Source: Bugula neritina
Taxonomy: Eukaryota; Bryozoa; Gymnolaemata; Cheilostomatida; Bugulidae
Direction: 5' to 3'
DNA length: 64,000 bases
NCBI GenBank assembly: GCA_964035545.1
Contig: OZ037772.1
Coordinates: 2,984,501 to 3,048,500 of the forward strand
The position numbers were made by a program, and so were the translations under genes. Below, one piece after another: positions 29,500 through 40,612 of the stretch (its first letter is position 1; each line of letters begins with the position of its first letter). The notes beneath the pieces were generated by a model that saw only the letters and a program-made list of their open reading frames with translations, had not been told where the DNA came from and searched no databases.

Positions 29500-30946
29500 T
29501 CAGGAGTTCTCTTCATCATTGTTGTACAGACTTTGAATACCATCACGTATCATCTGGAAACACACATTACAATCATTAACTCAAGCACAATCAACATAGA
29601 AGTTTAGCAATTACCAGTGAGCGTTGAAAGAATTTCAACAGATTGAAAACTTTTCCAAATAAATTATAAGTCTACAAACTGTTTTTGATCTAGCAATGAG
29701 CCATTTTATTCGATACATAGTGGTGACTGCTCTAACAGCAGCCCTGAACCTGCGCTTCACTGGGATCTTGGTTGGGGGGTGGGGTCCATTCCTGCCATTG
29801 TTTCTGCCCATCTCAGTGTCTCTGCTACACACTCCTATGTAACAGATGTATGAGTTATATCTATTATACTGTATGCCTTCAGCACATATATGTCATACAT
29901 CCATATTGCACCTTATCACATTGGTAACTGGTATAAAATGTATTACCTTATATGCGTCAAATTGCGTGACTATCAGCTTCTTCTGAAAAGTCAAACTTTG
30001 CACTTTGGCTTCAGCCTTCGTCATTCGAGAATATAACTGAGAAACAACATCCTGTCAATAGGAAGACAGATAACAGCGTGAATTTTTTAAATTTTGGTTT
30101 TCCTGATGTCAAACACAGAAAAGTTTAACTCGTGAAAACACAGCACTAATTAAACAGGGAGAAATATTATATTAATTCAAGGTAACCTTTAGGTTACAAC
30201 TCGTTAGCAAAGTGGGTATCTCGAGGATTTTGTATTGGTGAACTTCAGCCTATAAATGGCTCGTTTTACTCTTTTGCTCACAAAGTTTATCAACAATATA
30301 GAAAAGCTTAACATATTCACTAGAAGAAGATTGTATCTGCTAAAGACTATGTCCAGCTATTATAGATTATAGATTGTATCTGCTAAAGACTATGTCCAGC
30401 TATTATAGATTATAGATTATAGATTGTATCTACAATCACATGGCACACTCACAGTAAACTTGTTAGATTATTACTAAGCAGTGAACTTCAAACTATTAGG
30501 CAGAGTGTTAACAAAGGAAGTCACTTCTAACAACTGCATGTCTGTTGAGAATAGCTCACTGCGGCCAGCTAAAGACTATGTCCAGCTATTATACACACTT
30601 TAGTCACAAATAATTAATTATATTTCAACTGCAACATGCAAGGATTTGGTAACATAGATTAGCCCTGGCGATATGTTTTCTCATCTTGATAATATCCCAT
30701 TGTTGAAAGGCTATCATTCGCTCCTTCTTAGCGACAAGTGCATTAGCAGCTTCCAGTTCAATTTTCAGTTTGCCATTGATGCTCTCCGCATCTGTCATGG
30801 AGTCACTAATCTGCTGCATAGACACCTGCTGCTCGGCTAATTCTTTCTGAACTGTGAACTGCCTCACAGTTGAGGCTTTTCAACTTGTCCTGCAACTGGC
30901 CAACTTCTTCTTGCAGAGTTCCGGAAGTCTGTTTCTCAACCAATAG
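29500..30946 (-). CDS. Pericentrin/AKAP9-like protein, C-terminal exons with PACT domain
   Basis: Exons, high to low: 30946-about 30650, 30051-29947, 29834-29680 and 29553-29500 (TGA). The first is coiled coil (LQEEVGQLQDKLK, then QKELAEQQVSMQQISDSM). The second reads KAEAKVQSLTFQKKLIVTQF, matching the LVYQKKYLLL region before the PACT domain of AKAP9/PCNT. The third begins ECVAETLRW and contains KRRFRAAVRAVTTMYRIKW, the RFR.AVR....I.R..FL signature by which PACT targets the centrosome or MTOC. The 3' end is complete. Two frame breaks are inferred: an extra base in a run of four A (plus-strand TTTT 30877-30880) and a missing base in a run of six G/C (29774-29779). The first exon's donor is not resolved. 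The protein would tether gamma-tubulin or signalling complexes to centrosomes; that is family knowledge. Confidence 0.72.
30337..30429. repeat. 43-bp direct duplication
   Basis: TCTGCTAAAGACTATGTCCA plus the following GCTATTATAGATTATA occurs twice in tandem; a third partial copy (GCTAAAGACTATGTCCAGCT) is at about 30568. It is intronic in the pericentrin-like gene. Confidence 0.75.
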
Positions 30947-31667
30947 CTGTGTTCGCAGGTCACAATACACAATGTTATATATGTTATATACATGTGTTAT
31001 ATATGTTATATATGTACTTTGCCTCTTTATATTGGAAACTTGGTTTCTTTACTGCATAACCAATTGTGAAACAACGCTGATGTTTCAAACACAGCAAGCT
31101 TAGCGCATTTCAAAATCATTTGAAAAAAATGGGACATTTTCAAATTGATGTACGTTGATTGACTGACTGATTCAGATAAGCTTTGATCTGAACAGACAAC
31201 TCTTAATCTACAGAGAAATTTTAATATTTGTGACACAGAATAATATAAAATAATCCTGCAGCATCTTGTTTCACAGAAATCTTATGGTTTTGTATTTAGG
31301 AATGAGCAAAGTACAAATGGAAGAGTCCAAGCTACTCATTTACTTTGATATAACACATTGAATAAAACACAATAATTCTCATCACAGATTGTAGACTAAT
31401 AATTATGGTTTTCATACAAAATTAATTTGTCAGCAACTTCTTCTAGTTTGAAAAAAGCAATAGATTTTACTAAATTTACTACTAAACTGTTGATCTAAAT
31501 ATGGAATGGAAAATTCAACATCCCGTAGCAAACAAATCATAAAGAAATGCAAATATTTTGCAGGAAAAAATTGCATTTATACTTTCAAAGTTTTCAGTCA
31601 GAAGTTCAATTTGACCCAGCTAAAATTTCACCAAGTTGCATTGCATCTTAAAAGAATAATAAGTGTG

Positions 31668-31795
31668 ATCACAACTAAACTAATATGTGTCATCACAACT
31701 AAACTATTATGAGTCACCACAACTAGAATAGTATGAGTCATCACAACTAGAATAGTATGAGTCATCACAACTAGAATAGTATGAGTCATAGACCT
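31668..31795. repeat. 24-bp minisatellite, about 5 copies, next to an exon donor
   Basis: The unit is CATCACAACTAGAATAGTAT followed by GAGT. It lies immediately beyond the GTAGGT donor (on the minus strand) of the candidate exon 31945-31798. Confidence 0.85.
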
Positions 31796-31797
31796 AC

Positions 31798-31945
31798 CTG
31801 CCTTTCTGCTTTTCACCAGCCGGGTGTCTCCCAGCATAGAAGAAGTGGTTGATATTGTCAGGGTAGCTGCACGGTTTCTCTCTGCATTTCTTGTATGCTT
31901 CTTCATCAAACGTCTTACATGGACCAAACTCAAACACTTGGCTTA
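31798..31945 (-). CDS. Candidate exon, unrecognised product
   Basis: Minus strand, between a TTACAG acceptor and a GTAGGT donor, 148 bases. It reads SQVFEFGPCKTFDEEAYKKC, then REKPCSYPDNINHFFYAG and RHPAGEKQKG. The open frame, cysteines and clean splice sites suggest a real exon. It could belong to the pericentrin-like gene or to another minus-strand gene; I do not recognise the family. Confidence 0.45.
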
Positions 31946-32352
31946 CTGTAACACAATATACTAGAACATGCTAGAATATATTATACTAGGGTATGCTATA
32001 CTATACTAAGAACACACTAGAATATACTAAGTAACTGTAAACATTTGGTTTACTGTAACATAATTTAAAAATATATTAGTTGCTGACAGACAGATAGACA
32101 GACAGACAGACATTGCATAGTTTGTTAAGTGTTAAGTGTTAAGCTTCATGCTACTTTACCTGAGCATTCTATGCTATTGAATGTTTATTTTCTGCAATAT
32201 TTCTAGCTGTTATAGCTTTGAGTTTAACATTTCTATGGTGTTTGTGATACAAATTTCATTTGTCAATAAAGGTGTGCATTCTTTGGCTGAAATGTGGTTT
32301 ACTTAGCTAGACTGATGCTAGTGACTTCCAATATTACTATATTTATGATGCT

Positions 32353-34463
32353 GCTATTCTAGTAAACTGAATGGTGAAGACGTGACTAGGGAAAGAGACA
32401 GCACGTCACAAGACCGCTGTATACAGGAGTCCTTGCCGAAGTGACTCCCCTCTCAACTACCGCATAGCATATAAACCCACAAATTAATCTACACCACCAT
32501 CTTCTGTCCTACAATCTCAGTTTAACCAACCAATGGTAAGTCATAACCAACTTCTGTCAGTCACTCATTCAACATGGTGCATTCTGATTGCATCAATTAT
32601 ACATCTGTTGAGTACTACTGCATGCTGTAGAACGGTCCCAACCTGCAAGGAGCGGATGGTGGCGAGGAGTTTCTGATTGACGATTCAGATGAAGATATGT
32701 CCCTGGACCCCCCTGACTCCCTCTGGAGAATACTCAAAGAGCTGTCCAATCATGACGAGAGGTTAGTCTTTCATCAAATAGTTGCTTTCGCCTATCGCTT
32801 TTTAAATAAATAAATGCTGCTGACATAATGAAAAGTTTTAAAATAGTGCAGGCTGACTTATCTAAATGTATACTGTTATATGGTCAGTGTCAAATGTGTA
32901 TGTATAGACATAAAGAAAGAATACAAGCAATGGAAGACCTGATTTGTATGGCTAGAAAAGGTGGTAATGATGCCAGATGGGATGAACATTTTGAGACATT
33001 ACTCTTACTGTTGATTGAGACTCTACGAGACAGAGATGTAAAACAAGTTTATTAAATTAATGAAGTTTTCTCCCGTCATGTTATAAATAGCAATCAGTTA
33101 GTTGTTGTTCTGCTGTTACAACTTAGTTAAGCTGATACATGTTGTATTTAGGAATTGATAAGAACCAGTGCCTTGAAAGCTGATCAAGTGAGAAAAACAC
33201 TGATTTGATAGCTATGCTAAACTCACCATATAAAATATCATACAAGCTCATAAGGATGCCTGCAAGTGGGTGAGAACTTTGTCCTCCAGTAATCCTGCTC
33301 ATTGAAATAAACGTTACAGTACTGGTGATTCATATTAAAATATATTTCTTGTTTTAAGCTTTTAGTACTGTTGCTTGTGATGGTGGGAGAACTGTGTTGA
33401 CTATAAACCTTTAGGTGTACCGAGCAGCTGAGGAGTGTGCTATAACACTGGCCATGTCACTGAAGCCCGAGCACTCTGTCGTAGTACTGGCTAAACTAAC
33501 AGACAGTATTGAGTACCCACTATCTGTAGTCGCTATAAAGACACTCACACATGTTATTGAACAAATGAGTGAAGAATCCTTAATCAAAGTTATTCAACAG
33601 GTGATACTAAGTCTTAATAAAGTATTACGCTATGGCTCTGGTAAGGTTTACTGACTAACATTAGGTCATCTGTTGAGATGTGTCACTAGTTTCCAGGATT
33701 TTATTTCTACTCTGTGTAAAAGATGTTGTAAGTTGATCTTACTAGTGTACACTGTAGTTGTGATCAACTTCTATGGCTTTTACAGGGCTATAAACATGAA
33801 AAGTGCAGGTGCAGGAAAGCTAGTTGCTTTGCTTTGCTTTGGTTGCTCTTTACATGAAAATAGGAGATAATCTCAAGCCATATTTGTCTGTACTAACAAG
33901 CAGCAAGGTAGGCCATCAGTTCTTCACAAAAAACATGTCTGAAACTAAACTATAAAAATCTGCTGAGAATAAGTGTTTGTTCCTTTCACTCTAGTAAACA
34001 GTAAATTTCACGGATGTATATTTTATCCAAACTCGTATGTTTTGAACTGCCCCTAGCACATTTATAACCAAAGAGTTTTGGTAACAACATTTTTATTTTA
34101 GTCATTTTTATATGATAGTTTTCATACTTATAGCTCAATAATTGAATTTACTACTTGTCTAAATAATACATCAGAAAAATGCAAAATAAATGTTATTTTC
34201 AATATTAAATGTAGATTTCACCTCCCACGTTTAACATCACACATTTATAAAGTTGGCTATTAAATGACCAAGTCTTTGGTATGAATAAACTGGACAGTAT
34301 TTGGCTAATGACTATACACTGTACCATCATTATTGACTCTGTGGTTGGCACCACACTTCCCAGACTATTCTATCTTTTGTAGCTGAAACTTCTCAATCTA
34401 TATATTAAGAGAGCAGAAGAAAAGCCTGCAGAGCTTCACCACGACACTATCACAAAGAAATAA
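32353..34463 (+). CDS. CLASP microtubule plus-end protein, C-terminal exons (possibly decayed)
   Basis: Exons 32631-32761, 32908-33037, 33415-about 33600, 33786-33907 and 34383-34463 (TAA) encode the C-terminal TOG/CLIP-interacting domain. SLWRILKELSNHDER and ETLLLLLIETLRDRD match CLASP LLKELSNHNER and TILLLLLETLGDKD. YRAAEECAITLAMS, YPLSVVAIKTLTHVIEQMSE, GDNLKPYLSVLTSSK and LKLLNLYIKRAEEK follow in order. A less certain exon at 32353-32534 has a broken frame. Two defects stand out. The segment between ETLRDRD and YRAAEE (about 45 residues in CLASPs) is absent, though 33037 and 33415 join in phase. Exon 33786-33907 has a 5-base CTTTG duplication that shifts the frame; the copy at 59651 lacks it. 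CLASPs stabilise microtubules at plus ends. Whether this copy is functional is unclear. Confidence 0.72.
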
Positions 34464-35222
34464 GTTACTCAGGAATTACTTCCCTATATTCACAAGAATC
34501 AGATGTCAAGAGCCAGCTATGCCTCAGTTGACAACAAGGTAGGAGACGCTAAGGGTGTCATGAAAAATATGAAGAAACGTACCCTCAACATGTAGACATT
34601 GCATCACCAGTCTGAGCTAATGTCAAGGTTAAACTCTGTTTCCTGTTGATGGAATTCCTTCTTGAATATCAGCTGTACCTTTACCTTGCACCTTGTGAAG
34701 ATTTTAATTATATTCTCCTTGTATGATTAGAAAAATAGTTTAGATACAAATGTCACAATTTACTCTTTATTGTTTATGTGCTTTTGAAAATCCTGTTTGG
34801 TAATTTTTTATGTTGCTATGATCAATTGTTCAATAATAATAGATAATGATTACTTCTTCTGAAATTTCTTTGGGATGTTGCATGTTGCCTATTTTAAAGA
34901 AGAAAGTAAAGCATTGTTTATAAATAAACAAAGGAAACAGCTCTGGTCTAGGGTAAACACAATGTCAATGATTTGAATCTCTGGTAAACAATAAGACATT
35001 TTCATAATGACCAGAGAAAGCTCTATTTAGCTGTTATATCACTAAACAATAGTTCTATATACTTCAAGTGATCAATTTCATGATCAAAGTTTAGCATCCA
35101 AAAAAAAGCTATTGATAAGTAGTCTATGAGAACGCAAGGAAATAGATTTGATATGAAGAACACAATCAAAGTGGAAAAACAAAACAAAACGATAATTAGT
35201 AGGGAAATAGCAAACAGCCATT
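33671..35222. repeat. Segmental duplication, copy A (CLASP 3' end plus downstream)
   Basis: This segment matches 59537-61102 in the same orientation with few differences, from GTTGAGATGTGTCACTAGTT to GATAATTAGTAG. It includes CLASP exons 4 and 5, the last intron, a SPOP-like coding end and about 600 bases of downstream sequence. Confidence 0.88.
34543..34690 (+). pseudogene. SPOP-like coding end fused behind CLASP
   Basis: GTACCCTCAACATGTAGACATTGCAT-type sequence here also occurs at about 60440 and at 63495-63620. In the third place it is the C-terminal coding part of the SPOP pseudogene ([10 protein letters not shown]). Here it lies after the CLASP stop and has no upstream BTB sequence, so it is a fragment. 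Confidence 0.55.
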
Positions 35223-35556
35223 TTGATTGGAGAGAAGGCTGAGAAAACTGCATAACTCTGCTTATAGTTGTCTCCCTAATGTTGAACTGGGGGGAGGGGG
35301 GTGTGGGTGTGGCATGTATACTACCTAGCAGCAGTAAAACTATAATATAAACAAGAAACATTCTCTGTTATAATTATGCCCATCATTGACATCTTCGGTG
35401 CATCTATTGATCCTATTATCAAGTATCAGCGGTTCAATTAGTTTTTTCAACTCTTTATAAAAATTTTAGCTCAGCTAACAGACTGGTTTTAGAAATTACA
35501 CTTTGAAACATTTTTTGTTGTTGTTATTTTGTTCTAAGCATTGTCCTACATGTATG

Positions 35557-35601
<45 letters not shown>

Positions 35602-38600
35602 GTATATATATATGTGTATATATATATATATACTGTAGAATGATTTTTTGGACCTTTCAATCAGCATATGAAAAACTGTAGTCAAAAAACAAGTGATCAA
35701 AAGATTTATTTTATATAAATAAAAAGTGACAAAAATTTTTAACAATTATTGCAAAATAATACTTGCATAGACTTGCGTGCCATATTAATTACAAGTGTAG
35801 GCTAAATAACAAAAGAATGTGATATATACCATAACAGTTTATAAAGTAGAATTTGTGAAAACAATTTATAGAACAGAATCAGTATATATTTTCCTAGAAT
35901 GTTGTTTAGAGACATAAAAAAACTGCCTATGCACAACATACTTTGCATCTGTTTAGTATCTCGTAATTAGACATAAAAAAATCAAAGCCAATTATAAGGC
36001 AAAAGACCATAATACTGTACTATAATTGGATAGTTTTTCATCAATAAACAGGTAGTTGCCAGTGGTGGATATGAACCCCTCCATGATGTTTTTCGTACTT
36101 CTTCCTCAAAAAACATTTTCATTAAGCCAAAAAGAAATAACAATACACTTTTTTAGTTGACACTTTTTAATTTCTGACTGATATTTCACCTTATTTCCAA
36201 TTATAATTAACTTTTAACCGGCACTTTTCTTTGTAGTAATTCCTACCCTTTAGACTGTGTACTTTGAAATGAGTCTGTTTTACTCGTTACATAAAGTATA
36301 GTTGCACTGGCTACAGGTTGACACAAAAGCAAGCCTATCTTGATAAAATCATGCGCAAATGTAGAAACTACCGAGGAGTTTGTTCCTCATAATTAGAAAT
36401 TGACAAATTATTTTTAATCCGTTTAAAAGCATCTGGTTAGGGAAGCACATGCCTCGTTCAATTTGTTATTCTAGCATTATAAATAACAGAATGCAATAAT
36501 TATAAGTTTATGAAAGTATAATTTGTTTTCTTTCTAATTACAAATATAATATTTTAGTATATATTGTAAATTTATAAGGCTTGCATTAGGAATAACGCAG
36601 CTAAAACATCATTTTCCTTAAAGTCTTAAAAATATATAAGTATAAAATAATACACTATGCCAATAAACTTATTAAAGTACCAAGCAAGCTTAGCTAGTTT
36701 AAGAAAAATTACACTAGGTAAATTACCATTATTTATAGAATGCTTGCTGATATTAGCTTTTGATGTAATTAAAGTAAATTATTATTTATCTTTCTAGCTA
36801 AGGATTTCTTGCAGTAAGTTTTGCTTTTATGCATGGAGAAATGTCGTAACAAACGAGTTAAATTTTTATAGCACATAAAAATGTAATCTATAAGTCGAAG
36901 ATATTTAAACTTAGCCATTAACTCATTTTAATTATAAATGTCTTGCAATGTAGCCTAAATCTAATACAATACAAAATATATACCAGTATATATAATATAT
37001 TTTTACCATGCTGTTAATTACAGTATTTGTAAAACAAATTTTATGCTCATTAATTAAATGCAACAAATATTTATAAAATACCAATATTGTTGAATAAATA
37101 AATTCAATAATTCCTTTTCTATTTAGATAGCTGCATAATTTCTTGCAAGGTTGTATAAAGGAGTTGTAGCCCACAACTTATTATGTGTTCAATTGCCACA
37201 TATGTCTTAGGAAGAAGAAAACTCCACAAAAATTCTTAGTTTGAAAATTCTAGTATAATTAGAATCACTTAATATATGTCTTTGAAATGCATTTTGCCAC
37301 TCTGCAAAGTTGCAGGAACAAATATTGCATGAAGTAATAAATGATTTATGAAGTAATTAACGAATCAATGTAAAAACTGTTGTTGTATATAGAACACAAC
37401 ATATTGATTTTCTTCAATCTCCACATCAAATCTATATATTCAATTATATCTAACCAATGCTAATAAACTAAACATGCATGCATACAAATATTTGCATCAT
37501 GTGCAAGTAATTTTAGCTAATTAGCAACTATAGCATTTTTTTCATTATCTTTATTGCTTGCATATGTCTAAGTATTATTAAAATAAGGTTTTTATTTGCA
37601 ACTTTGCACCACAAATTGCATAAAATCTAAAAACTTGAGTTGTGACATAGGGCTACCTATACACAAATAGACCTTCATAAAACTCTCAATGATTTTATTC
37701 AACTCATGTATGCAAAAGTTTTGCTTTAACACAATTCTTCTAAATCATCCTAGAGCAGGAAATTATTACAAAAACAGCTTCTCATATATAATCTTTCGCC
37801 AGATTAATTTTTTTTCCTGTATTTAAACTAACTTAGCAAGTGGAGATTGTGATATCACTCAGGTAATCACATATATATTATTCATAGCTGTAATACTTTA
37901 GCAATGAATAGATCATGTTTAATTTCCACTCTACCTAGCAGTTTTTCAGAATTATAGAGCTATGTATATCGTGAAACTGGAATAGCCTAATAGTTTTACA
38001 TGTGTTTATAGCTAGACAAATTAATTTAAAAAGCTTACAATAATTAGATGATATTTGCATTCTTTTGAAGGTTATGGTGAAGCTACTGCAAAACTGGCCA
38101 TTAGTTTAGCATAATACGCAATGCCACGCAAAAGCATGCCAAACAAGCAATGTTTATTTACCTTACCAGTGCAATTTTATCACCTTAAACACAAAAGCAA
38201 GTATAAAATACACATCCATATTAGATTAACTGTCAAGTTAAAAAAAGACAACATATATTCATGAGCTGGTTCTGTTTGCACAAGTACAATTTAGACCAGC
38301 TTATTATTTAGATTGCCACAAAAACATGACATAAAATATGTCTTTAATCATTATTTTGATATTCACTGGTTGAAGATATTTTTTATATCCAAATATGTAA
38401 ATATTGTACATAAATCTTAAAAATTAATTAGGTGAATAAGGAAAACTGCTAATTTTATGAAACTGTTATGTTAATAAAGACAATGGCTATCAACAAATCC
38501 CACCAGACCACAAACTAATTGTAAATACTAAAGCAATTATATAGTGCTATGTGTTGATCTAGCCTAGTCAATACACCACAAAGATGTATTATGACATACC

Positions 38601-40500
38601 ACATTTTATGTACTGGGTTACCACTTATTCTAATGGGTATTTGTTTAAACTGTTATATACAGCTTTTTGCACTACCAATATACAAGTCAGTTGTTATTCT
38701 TTCACTTTTTATCTACATCTCTTTTTAATGCCAGTTACTTGTTAGCTTTAGTACAAACAGCTAAACATTCTACTCTACAGCCAATCTTACTGTTAACTCT
38801 TGTTTAACACTATTACAAGAATCTAAAAATTTGAGTGTGTTTTAAGTGTAATATTCTATCATTATAACTTTTAAATGAAACAATAATATGATAAATGCAT
38901 TATAACTTTCTGAAAAGTTTGTTTGCAAAGTAAATGTTTTTGGAAAATAGTTTTACAACATTTGCTAGGAGCATTATATTTATTCCTATCTAAAATAATT
39001 TTGTTTGAACTGATATGTTTGTAATCATGTAATCAGAAGTAAAGCATCAGTAAAATGAGTATAAGTAGAAGCTTGACAGCTACATTAGGCATTGCTACAT
39101 AGTACATAAATATATGGCCGTATTAACTACTTAGCTGCATTCACAGATAAATGCATGGCTTGCAATTACAATACCATGAATACATTATTTATTTAGCTGT
39201 GTAACTATACAATTATGCCAAAGTGAAAAGCCTTTGGTTATTAATGCCTGAAATGTCTAACAATCTACTTGGGAGACCACCTTGTTGTTACAGAGTGAAT
39301 GAGTTATTTGTTTGGCATTTGGATGATGGCACAAAGAAAGGCTATTTGGTTTGTTACTTGAGACTAGTAGCAAACTGCTTCAGTCATAGCATCTTAGAAG
39401 ATTTTGCATCACTTGCTAGAATTGTACATTATTTTAATGTAGCTATTGAAATTAATATCTCACTGAAAACACAGTATTGCAAAAACTTAAGCTGTACATA
39501 ATTATATTATGCATCAAAAAGTACTTCTGCTATTCGACTATCCCAGGTTTATTTTTAACTAGCACTTCCAAAGTGCCTTGACTCTATTACAGTGTTTTCT
39601 TGCTAATTTTGTTCTTCTCAATAGTGAAATAGATCTATTGCAAGAAATTAATGACTAGATATAACAATAATGATTTTTAGGCAAGACTGCCTGCATTACA
39701 TATGTGGCAACCCCTAAATCACTTTCGCATCTATATTGCTCATCTGCTAGCTTGAAATACCCCTCTCCTTGGACTAATCTCAGGCTTTTCATTGTTGTTT
39801 AAACAGTTTTTAAACTCCTATTTCAATAAATCATTACCAACACTGCCTGCATGTATTAATATTCATTAGTGCCATCAATGCACTGTGGAGACAGCACCTG
39901 ATGTTCTGTATATTACATTATAGTACAGAGATATTAAATCCAAAACATCTAAAATAATTGATGATTCTACCAGATTTTTAGCACACCTATAAAATGTATT
40001 CCTGTAGTAAATATTAATAAGATGTTTTAACTGATAGTTTTTATGCCATTATAATAGTTTGATACTATAACTACAACTTGAAACTCTTTAACCAGCACAT
40101 TGGTTAGTAATATTGCTTCTTGATATTTAATTGCTGGTTCACAAACTATCAATAATAGGGATGCATATCAAAACTTGACTGCATTCATAATATTATTTTA
40201 ATGCTAGGTAATGACTAAGCATGTCTGGCTGATATGAGGTGACTATTTTGTACACTGTTTAACAACATCAGCTTTTTGGGTTCATTTAAAGCATCTGCAA
40301 ATCTGTATTATACATAATTACTGTTAGGGCCAATTAATTAAATTGTTAACCCTGAAATGCTTTTTACATTGTAATACTAAGTAGTAAAAGACATGTATAT
40401 ATATATATATAAACTGATTGTAATTTATACATAACATTGTACATTTAAAAAAAAATCACAAAATACATAACTTATTAGCTAAATTTCAAGGCGTTTTGTA
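35223..40500. other. AT-rich stretch without a recognised gene
   Basis: No conserved exon was found. Open frames are present only at the level expected for AT-rich DNA; the most protein-like is 39223-39501 (+), which contains VNELFVWHLDDGTKKGYL after a TTACAG, but nothing supports it further. An AT microsatellite lies at 35558-35632. Confidence 0.4.
35558..35632. repeat. AT microsatellite
   Basis: Alternating TA with occasional G substitutions. Confidence 0.95.
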
Positions 40501-40547
40501 GGTAGTGGGTTAATGTCAATAAAGTAGAATCCGGGAAGTTGAGTAGC

Positions 40548-40553
40548 TTTATT
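40548..40553 (-). promoter_or_regulatory. Candidate polyadenylation signal
   Basis: AATAAA on the minus strand, about 60 bases after the stop codon of the unrecognised minus-strand gene. Confidence 0.4.
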
Positions 40554-40612
40554 CAAGAGGAAGGCTCTCCAACAGTTCTACCAAAGCCTAAATAACATGT
40601 ATAAAATAAAGG

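Noticed and set aside
35023-35361. 112-codon hydrophobic minus-strand frame, partly repeated at 60848-61048
   Set aside because: It lies in the segmental duplication downstream of CLASP; the duplicate has an indel that changes the frame, so there is no sign of coding constraint.
37849-37880. Possible 20-30 base plus-strand exon between CTAACTTAG and GTAATC
   Set aside because: Good splice-like borders but no partner exons with compatible phase or recognisable coding nearby.
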